This document shows, one piece after another, positions 6,329 to 11,393 of a DNA stretch of 11,393 nucleotides. This stretch comes from Thermoguttaceae bacterium (GTDB lineage Bacteria > Planctomycetota > Planctomycetia > Pirellulales > Thermoguttaceae): NCBI GenBank assembly GCA_017549085.1, contig JAFYVO010000326.1, positions 1 through 11,393 of the forward strand, given 5' to 3'. The notes below the pieces were generated by a model. The model saw nothing but the letters and a program-made list of their open reading frames with translations, ran no database searches and was not told the origin of the DNA. Within the stretch, counting starts at the first letter, position 1, and each line of letters starts with the position of its first letter. The position numbers and the translations under genes are program-made.

Positions 6329-6614
6329 CGTCTTGTTTCGCTCCGTTGCTGAATCAACTCGGCTCCCGAAGTCGCGGCGCTTGACGTAAAAAGGTTGCGG
6401 AACGGCGCGTCGGCGACCGGCGAAAAAGGTCGCGGTCGACGGAAAACGGAAGTTGGTTCGACGCTTGCCCGCCGGACGTCCCGGCGTTCGTCGAAGAGTT
6501 GGCGGCGACGTTTAGACGTTCGACGGCGGCGCGGCGTTCCCAAGTTTCTCCGTTTTTCGCAAGCGTTCCGAAGCGGTCGCGTCGAAACGGCGCCGACGGC
6601 GTTAAAACGCGCAA
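6325..6614 (-). pseudogene. Possible short gene with one-base frameshift upstream of the pseudopilin
   Basis: From a possible TTG start (6612-6614) one frame runs 64 codons with normal codon use for this genome (GCC, GAC, AAC, GTC). Codon use then turns unusual until its stop at 6354-6356. At the T5 run (A5 on the + strand, 6423-6427) a -1 shift, equal to one missing T, enters a second frame with normal codon use for 32 codons (SPVADAPFRNLF, ending in AELIQQRSETRR). That frame stops exactly over the pseudopilin ATG as ATGA. The joined product would be about 96 residues, with no prepilin motif, no membrane helix and no family I recognise. It could be a gene broken by a real mutation, a base-call error in a homopolymer, a programmed frameshift, or chance. 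No Shine-Dalgarno sequence precedes the TTG. Confidence 0.3.
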
Positions 6615-6685
6615 AACGGAGGAAATAGCGAAACTTGGCGACGGGGCGCGCGGCGCTCCGAATCGTCCGAAAACGTTCCGACTCT

Positions 6686-6714
6686 ATTTTAACCTTTTTT
6701 CGCGTTTGCGTCTA
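6686..6714 (-). promoter_or_regulatory. Candidate leftward sigma-70 promoter
   Basis: On the - strand, TAGACG (6709-6714; 4 of 6 match to the -35) and TAAAAT (6686-6691; 5 of 6 match to the -10) are separated by exactly 17 bases. Transcription would start near 6679 and read through the short broken frame into the pseudopilin, leaving a leader of about 350 bases if that frame is not a gene. Confidence 0.4.
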
Positions 6715-6806
6715 CCGATTTCCGCGTCGTTCCTCGATTTTTTTCGATTTTATTTCCGCTTTTGCGTCGTTTTTTCCGCGCCGTCGGAATTTATCGCGCT
6801 TTTTAG

Positions 6807-6835
6807 TTGACAAAGCGACTTCCGTTCGGTATCCT
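6807..6835 (+). promoter_or_regulatory. Strong sigma-70 promoter for the alpha-galactosidase gene
   Basis: TTGACA (6807-6812, perfect -35) and TATCCT (6830-6835, -10) are separated by 17 bases, with AT-rich sequence just upstream of the -35. The predicted start is near 6842, leaving a leader of about 120 bases before the ATG at 6964. Confidence 0.75.
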
Positions 6836-6910
6836 TTACGTTGCGGCGGACGATTTTCGACGCTGAAACGGCGGAAGTCGGGACGCGTCGCGACGGCGAA
6901 CTTTTGTTGG

Positions 6911-6947
6911 ATTAACGTCGACCGGTTGCGCGTCGACGAAGATTAAT
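6911..6947 (+). repeat. Hairpin in the alpha-galactosidase 5' leader
   Basis: CGTCGAC (6916-6922) pairs with GTCGACG (6932-6938) around a 9-base loop. ATTAA (6911-6915) can pair with TTAAT (6943-6947) across a 4-base bulge. It ends just before the ribosome-binding site (AAAGG, 6952-6956). CGTCGAC words are very common in this genome, so the hairpin may be chance; if real, it could be an operator or an mRNA element. Confidence 0.3.
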
Positions 6948-6963
6948 CGAGAAAGGCGGAACG

Positions 6964-8943
6964 ATGAAAAAGTCTTTATTCTCTTGGATTTTGGCGCTGG
7001 CGGCGTTCGCGTCGACCGGAAACGCTTGGGGGGCGGACGCGGCGAAAACCCCGTTCGCGCTCGACGGCGCTTACTCGACCGGCGTCGCGGCGGCGGAAAC
7101 GAAAGTCGACGGCGCCGTTTCGACGACGCGGTACGTCGCGGCGGACGGCAAACTGGCGCTCGACGTGCGCGTCCGAACGTTCGACGGCTTCCCGGTTCGC
7201 GAAATTTCGACGTCGCTGACGAACCTCTCCGCGACGGAGCCGACCGACGTCGTGCAAAATTTGCGCGTTTTCGCCGATTCGTTCGCGCTCCCGACCGCCG
7301 AGTCGACCGCGGCGCTCGACCTGCTCCGCGGCTCGACGAGCGTTCCGGAAGACTTCGCGCCGCTGAATTTCGTCTTGAAAGCCGGCGAAGAAAAGACGTT
7401 CGCGACGCCGAGCGGGCGGTCGTCGAGCGAGTTTACGCCGTTCGTCGACGCGAGTTTCGACGAAACGAACGGCGCCCTCTTCGCGATCGGTTGGACCGGC
7501 GACTGGAAAGCGCGTTTCGCCAACGAAGGCGGGGCGCTGCGCGTCGAACTCGGGATGGAGCGTTGCGGGATGAAGCTCAATCCGGGCGAAACGCTTTTGC
7601 AACCGTCCGTCTTGGTTTTCGAACGCAAAGGCCAAACGCGCCGCGCTTTCAAAACGGTCGTTCACCGCTTTATGCGCGAACATATGTCGCCGCGCGACGC
7701 CGAAGGGAAGATCGTCCCGCCGATTCTCGCGATCACCGCCGGCGGGGGGAACAAAACGCCGCAAATGATGCTCGATATTCTCCAATATAAGCTCGATTCC
7801 GGGATTCCGTTCGACACGTACTGGATCGACGCCGGTTGGTACGGCGCGCCGCACGAGACCGACCCTTACCCGAACTGCGGGCCGGACTGGTACCGCTTCG
7901 TCGGCGACTGGCGCGTCAACACGACGACGCATCCGACCGGCGACCTCCTCCCGATTGCCGACGCGGTGCATAAAGCCGGTATGCGCTTCCTCCTTTGGTT
8001 TGAGCCGGAGCGCGTTCACGAGTCGGCGCCGGTCGTGAAGGAGAACCCCGATTTCGTCGAGGGCGCGCTTTACAATTACGCGAATCCGGAAGCGTTAAAG
8101 CGAATCCAAGATATCGTTTACGGGACGATCGAGAAACACGGGATCGACGTTTACCGTCAAGACTTCAATATGGAGCCGACCGGGTTCTGGGCGCGGCTCG
8201 AAGCGAAGGAAGGCGCGGATCGCGTCGGCGCCGTCGAAGCGAAACACGTCGCCGCGCTGTACAAGTTTTTGGACGATATGCGGGCGCGTTTCCCGAACAT
8301 TTTGCTCGAAAACTGCGCGTCGGGCGGTCGCCGCGTCGACTTCGAAATGGTGCGTCGGGCGCACTCGTATTGCCGCAGCGACTACTTCATCGGAATGAAA
8401 CCGGGGGACTCGGCGATTAACCTCGGTCAAAATATGACGCTCAATACGACGCCGTATCTCCCGTTCCAAGGCGGGGAAACGAACTGCGTCGCGGTCGGCG
8501 ACGATTACGGCTTCATGAGCGTGATTTCGTCCGGGACGGTCTTCACGCCGACCGACTTTAACGGCGGGATCGTGCGCCGCAAGTTTACCGACGACGAAAC
8601 CGCTTGGTTCCAAAAGATGTTCGGCTTGACGTCGCGCCTGCAAGCGTATTATATGGGCGACTTCTATCCGTTGACCGACGAAACGAGCGCCGCCGACGAC
8701 GTTTGGTGCGGTTGGTCGCTGCACCGTCCGAGCGAAAACGACGGTTTCGCGCTCGCGTTCCGCCGCGCCGACGCTCCGGAAGAGGCGAAGACGTTCGAAC
8801 TCCCGGCGGTCGACCCGACGGCGAAATACGAAGTCGAATACTTCGACGGAACGAAGAAAGTCGTTAGCGGCGAAGAACTTGCGAAACTCGAAGTGAAGCT
8901 CGAACCGCGTTCCTTCTTCCTTATTATTTACAAGAAAATCTAA
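6964..8943 (+). CDS. Secreted GH36-type alpha-galactosidase (melibiase family)
   Basis: A 659-residue glycoside hydrolase that would release terminal alpha-galactose from oligosaccharides or galactomannan side chains. A signal peptide is visible (KK, hydrophobic run WILALAAFA, likely cleavage near G23 in NAWG-AD), so it acts outside the cytoplasm. The order is an N-terminal beta-sandwich (about 30-235), a TIM barrel (about 250-560) and a small C-terminal beta domain. Catalytic landmarks: TYWIDAGWYG (285-294), LLWFEPERV (343-351), VYRQDFN with the predicted nucleophile D400, and ENCASGGRRVDFE (449-461) followed by RSD with the predicted acid/base D473. Many GH36 enzymes have DDGW where this one has DAGW; I recall DAGW together with YRQDFN from a large bacterial clade, so this is probably clade-typical and activity is still expected. 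AAAGG at 6952-6956 supports the ATG, and a strong promoter lies upstream. It is transcribed alone or with the methyltransferase gene. Confidence 0.85.
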   Translation: MKKSLFSWILALAAFASTGNAWGADAAKTPFALDGAYSTGVAAAETKVDGAVSTTRYVAADGKLALDVRVRTFDGFPVREISTSLTNLSATEPTDVVQNLRVFADSFALPTAESTAALDLLRGSTSVPEDFAPLNFVLKAGEEKTFATPSGRSSSEFTPFVDASFDETNGALFAIGWTGDWKARFANEGGALRVELGMERCGMKLNPGETLLQPSVLVFERKGQTRRAFKTVVHRFMREHMSPRDAEGKIVPPILAITAGGGNKTPQMMLDILQYKLDSGIPFDTYWIDAGWYGAPHETDPYPNCGPDWYRFVGDWRVNTTTHPTGDLLPIADAVHKAGMRFLLWFEPERVHESAPVVKENPDFVEGALYNYANPEALKRIQDIVYGTIEKHGIDVYRQDFNMEPTGFWARLEAKEGADRVGAVEAKHVAALYKFLDDMRARFPNILLENCASGGRRVDFEMVRRAHSYCRSDYFIGMKPGDSAINLGQNMTLNTTPYLPFQGGETNCVAVGDDYGFMSVISSGTVFTPTDFNGGIVRRKFTDDETAWFQKMFGLTSRLQAYYMGDFYPLTDETSAADDVWCGWSLHRPSENDGFALAFRRADAPEEAKTFELPAVDPTAKYEVEYFDGTKKVVSGEELAKLEVKLEPRSFFLIIYKKI

Positions 8944-8977
8944 CGGCGTTCGAAAACGCGAGTTGGGAATTGGAAAC

Positions 8978-9008
8978 AAGCGGACGACGTAAATCGCGGC
9001 GTCCGCTT
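8978..9008 (+). terminator. Hairpin after the alpha-galactosidase gene, weak terminator candidate
   Basis: AAGCGGACG (8978-8986) pairs perfectly with CGTCCGCTT (9000-9008) over 9 bp around a 13-base loop, starting 34 bases after the stop. Only two T residues end the stem and no T-run follows, so termination would be weak or factor-dependent. It covers a possible TTG start at 9007, which is one reason to prefer a later start for the next gene. Confidence 0.4.
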
Positions 9009-9042
9009 GCGTTGCATTAATAGAAAGAGAAACGGCGAAACG

Positions 9043-10848
9043 TTGGGAACGCGCGAAAAAACGACGAGAGAAGAGACGACGGCGTCGGCGTCGACGTTGC
9101 GCAATTGGCGACGGCTTGGCGCAAACCCGGACGGGCGCCTGACGGCGCGCGCCAATAAGACCCGCTCGACGAAGCGCCGCGTTCCGGTCGAGTATTTGGC
9201 GAATCGCGCAAACGTCGAATTTATCAAGCGTTTCGTCGAGTTTGTCGACGCGAACGGCGTTCCGCTCCGCGACGCGTTAGGGGCGTTGGCGCTTGCGCTT
9301 TTGCGAGAGCGACGTCTTGTCGATAAATCGAACGTCGTCGACGTTTTGGACGCGGAGCGCTTCGCGGAGGTTCCGGAAATCGCCGGTTGGACGCCGCCGC
9401 TCGACGAAACCGATCTCCTTGGCGCGGCGTATCTTGCGGCGCTTCCCGAGGGCGAGCGCAACTTGAAGGGCGCGTATTACACGCCGCGCAAAATCGCCGA
9501 AAAAATGACCGCCGACTTCGACTTTTCCGGCGGCAAAGTCTTTATCGACCCGTGTTGCGGCGGCGGCGCGTTTTTGACGGCGCTAAAAGATGTCGCGCCG
9601 GAGCAGATTTTCGGCGGCGACTTCGACCCGATCGCCGTTTTCATCGCGAAAATTAATCTTTTGCTGAAATTTCCGAACCGCTCTTTCGCGCCGCAAGTCG
9701 TTTGTTGGGACTTTTTAAGCGCCGCTTCCGAACAAGCCGCCCGCGCCGCCGGATTTCCGGAGAAATTCGATTTTGTCGCGACGAACCCGCCTTGGGGCGC
9801 CGCGACGCCGCGACGTTTGGAAAAGCGCGTCGCGCAAGATTCGACGAAAAAAGAGGTTGCGGCGACTTCCGCGGACGAGTTCGCGACGAAAGACGCGTTC
9901 GAGCGTTTTTTCGCGAAGGCTTTTACCTTAGCGAAACCGGGCGCCGCCGTTCGTTTTCTTTTGCCGGAGTCGGCGCTTAACGTCGCGGCGCATCGAGATT
10001 TGCGGCGCTTTTTGACGGAGCGCGTCCGTTTGGAGCGGATAACGTTTTGCGACGAAACGTTCGCCGGGGTCGCGACAAAATGCGTCGTCGCGTCGACTTC
10101 GGTCGCGGCTCCGTTGAAGACGTTGCAAGTCGAGGACGCGCAAGGCGTTCGGACGGCGTCGACTGCGCCGTTTTTCGCGACGAAGAATCGCGTTTTCGCT
10201 TTCCCGACGGCGGAGGACGAGGCGATTTTGCGCCGCGTTCGCGAATTCGGACGCTTCGACTTGCGCGAAAGCGTTTGGGCGCTCGGCGTCGTTACCGGGA
10301 ATAATCGCGAGATTCTAAAGCAAGCGCCGGAGCCGGGTTGCGAAGCGATTTACACCGGGAAGGAAATCGAGCCGTTCCGCTTAAAACCGCCGCAATTCTA
10401 CCTGCGTTACGACCGTTCGCGGTTGCAACAAGTCGCGAAAGAGGAAATTTATCGGGCGCCGGAAAAGTTGGTTTATCGCTTTGTTTCGAAGCGGTTAACC
10501 TTCGCTTACGACGCGTCGCAACGCCTTTTTTTGAACAGCGCGAACATTTTAATTCCGAAAATTCCCGGCGCGAGCGCGAAAACGGTCGCCGCTTTTTTGA
10601 ACTCCGAACTTTTTCAATTCTTTTATTCGCAAACGTTTGCGAGCGCGAAAGTGTTGAAAAGCGAATTGTCGGAACTGCCCTTTCCGGCACTTTCTTCGAC
10701 GTTGAATCGGCGGTTGGAGCGTCGCGTCGACGCCGTTTTGTCCGGGGAAAGCGCCGAGATCGAAAACCTCGACGCCGAGATTTTCCGGTTTTATCGGCTC
10801 GACGACGCGCAAATCGAGCGGATTCGAACAAAAAATCGAGAAAAGTGA
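9043..10848 (+). CDS. Solitary N6-adenine DNA methyltransferase with TaqI-like recognition domain
   Basis: About 601 residues from the TTG at 9043. The N-terminus has STLRNWRRLG and RANK (about 17-39), a helix-turn-helix-like lead-in that I recall from related N-6 DNA methylases. Methyltransferase motifs follow: GAYYTPRKIA (143-152), the SAM-binding motif I DPCCGGGAF (169-177), GGDFDP (191-196) and catalytic motif IV NPPWG (248-252). Together these mark an amino (N6-adenine) methylase of the gamma/type IIG-like class. The C-terminal part (about 436-548), from YTGKEIEPF to AAFLNSELFQFFY and KVLKSELSELPFP, matches the TaqI-like target-recognition domain. I see no nuclease motif inside and no nuclease gene next to it, so it may be an orphan or half of a system that continues elsewhere. 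The start is uncertain: no good Shine-Dalgarno sequence; TTG at 9007 is the alternative but lies in a hairpin. Confidence 0.8.
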   Translation: MGTREKTTREETTASASTLRNWRRLGANPDGRLTARANKTRSTKRRVPVEYLANRANVEFIKRFVEFVDANGVPLRDALGALALALLRERRLVDKSNVVDVLDAERFAEVPEIAGWTPPLDETDLLGAAYLAALPEGERNLKGAYYTPRKIAEKMTADFDFSGGKVFIDPCCGGGAFLTALKDVAPEQIFGGDFDPIAVFIAKINLLLKFPNRSFAPQVVCWDFLSAASEQAARAAGFPEKFDFVATNPPWGAATPRRLEKRVAQDSTKKEVAATSADEFATKDAFERFFAKAFTLAKPGAAVRFLLPESALNVAAHRDLRRFLTERVRLERITFCDETFAGVATKCVVASTSVAAPLKTLQVEDAQGVRTASTAPFFATKNRVFAFPTAEDEAILRRVREFGRFDLRESVWALGVVTGNNREILKQAPEPGCEAIYTGKEIEPFRLKPPQFYLRYDRSRLQQVAKEEIYRAPEKLVYRFVSKRLTFAYDASQRLFLNSANILIPKIPGASAKTVAAFLNSELFQFFYSQTFASAKVLKSELSELPFPALSSTLNRRLERRVDAVLSGESAEIENLDAEIFRFYRLDDAQIERIRTKNREK

Positions 10849-10893
10849 AGCGGAGAAGCGCGAACGTTAAGGAATTGGGGGCGTTTGGGCCGA

Positions 10894-10899
10894 TATAAT
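10894..10899 (+). promoter_or_regulatory. Candidate -10 box upstream of hpt
   Basis: A perfect TATAAT stands 64 bases before the hpt start, in the 115-base gap after the methyltransferase gene. No good -35 lies 16-18 bases upstream (the nearest TTG-containing word is too close, 13 bases), so this may be a weak or activator-dependent promoter, or chance. Confidence 0.35.
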
Positions 10900-10963
10900 G
10901 TAAAAATTTCGCCGCGCCGCCGAGCAAGCGACGTAAAAAAGGGGTACAGGAAAGGAGCGTCTC

Positions 10964-11393
10964 TTGAGAGTTTATTTTACCGCCGAGGAAATCGCCGCCG
11001 CCGTCGAGCGCGTCGCGTCGCAAATCAACGATTATTATCGCCAAACGTCGGACGAGCGGGTGTTGGTCGTCGGCGTGTTGAAGGGCGCGACGATCTTTTT
11101 CGCCGACTTGGCGCGTAAATTAGATTTTCCGCTGGAATTCGATTTTGTCCGCGCCGCAAGTTACGGCGACGCCCGCGTTTCGAGCGGAACCGTCGCGCTG
11201 ACGAAGGACGTCGAAGCGCCCCTCGAAGGGCGCCGCGTGTTGATCGTCGAAGATATGATCGACTCCGGGCGTTCGCTGAAAAGGTTGCGCGAACACTTTT
11301 TAAGTCGCGGCGCTTCGGAAGTTTGCGTCGTCGTGTTGATCGACAAAAAAGCGAAGCGCGCCGTCGAAACGTCGGTCGAGTGGAGCGCGTTGG
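10964..11393 (+). CDS. hpt: Hypoxanthine phosphoribosyltransferase, 3'-truncated by window edge
   Basis: 143 codons are visible and the frame is still open at the edge; the family is about 175-185 residues long, so perhaps 35-40 are missing. The enzyme salvages hypoxanthine (and often guanine) to IMP/GMP using PRPP in the cytoplasm. Landmarks: VVGVLKGATIFFADLAR (35-51) with the LKG turn that binds pyrophosphate, RAASYGD (63-69) of the flexible loop, the PRPP-binding motif VLIVEDMIDSGRSL (92-105) with its paired acidic residues E96 and D97, and LIDKKAKR (125-132) near the purine-binding lysine. The start codon is TTG, well supported by AAAGGAG (10951-10957) 6 bases upstream. The spacing of 115 bases from the methyltransferase gene and a TATAAT in the gap suggest it can be transcribed on its own. 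There is no obvious functional link to its neighbours. Confidence 0.88.
   Translation, partial: MRVYFTAEEIAAAVERVASQINDYYRQTSDERVLVVGVLKGATIFFADLARKLDFPLEFDFVRAASYGDARVSSGTVALTKDVEAPLEGRRVLIVEDMIDSGRSLKRLREHFLSRGASEVCVVVLIDKKAKRAVETSVEWSAL

Larger units (their letters stand above)
6615..6963. other. Divergent intergenic control region
   Basis: I see no convincing gene in these 349 bases. About 6680-6806 is strongly pyrimidine-rich on the + strand, with several T-runs of 5-7, unlike the genes on either side. It contains a leftward promoter candidate (6686-6714), an AT-rich stretch that could act as an upstream element, a near-consensus rightward promoter (6807-6835), and a 5' leader of about 120 bases for the alpha-galactosidase gene with a small hairpin at 6911-6947. 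Confidence 0.6.

Noticed and set aside
6395..6628. + strand open frame in the divergent intergenic region
   Set aside because: Its product is extremely Arg-rich with no motif, and codon use favours the opposite strand.
9007..9042. Longer methyltransferase start at TTG 9007
   Set aside because: The codon lies in the right arm of a hairpin and has no ribosome-binding site; the later TTG still includes the recognisable N-terminal motif. It cannot be fully excluded.

Overview
The window is GC-rich with a strong C/G bias at third codon positions and very frequent CGTCGAC-type words. As a result many antisense frames stay open by chance. The gene content points to an anaerobic bacterium: a heterodisulfide-reductase/flavin-oxidoreductase cluster, an oversized pseudopilin and a secreted alpha-galactosidase. 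My best guess is an anaerobic member of the PVC group, probably a gut- or sediment-type planctomycete. That is inference from gene content and codon habit, with no marker gene to confirm it.

Region 1 (1-3843, + strand) is an electron-transfer operon. It runs from the C-terminal end of HdrA (cut by the window edge) through a MvhD/FlxD-type [2Fe-2S] protein, a [4Fe-4S] FlxC-like protein, an AsrA/HydB-like FlxB protein and an FAD/NAD(P)H/[2Fe-2S] FlxA protein. FlxA-B-C would take electrons from NAD(P)H, FlxD would pass them to HdrA, and HdrA would bifurcate them between ferredoxin and a disulfide acceptor. HdrB and HdrC are not in the window, so the final acceptor is unknown. The operon ends at a symmetric, probably bidirectional terminator (3868-3899). 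A 13-bp hairpin and an AT-rich palindrome lie in the hdrA-flxD gap.

Region 2 (3930-6614, - strand) holds an orphan HicB-like antitoxin/regulator with its own good promoter and an operator-like palindrome, then a terminator, then a 593-residue pseudopilin with a class III prepilin leader. Just upstream of the pseudopilin is a short reading frame that seems broken by a one-base frameshift. Its end overlaps the pseudopilin start as ATGA.

Region 3 (6615-6963) is a divergent control region. It is pyrimidine-rich, carries a near-consensus sigma-70 promoter facing right (6807-6835) and a weaker one facing left (6686-6714).

Region 4 (6964-11393, + strand) holds a secreted GH36-type alpha-galactosidase, a solitary N6-adenine DNA methyltransferase with its own recognition domain, and the 5' three-quarters of a hypoxanthine phosphoribosyltransferase gene with a TTG start, cut by the right edge of the window.

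No RNA genes, CRISPR arrays, insertion sequences or attachment sites were seen. The nearest thing to an unusual system is the HdrA-FlxDCBA cluster. It is a known type of electron-bifurcating complex rather than a wholly new one, but its gene order and probable host are of interest.
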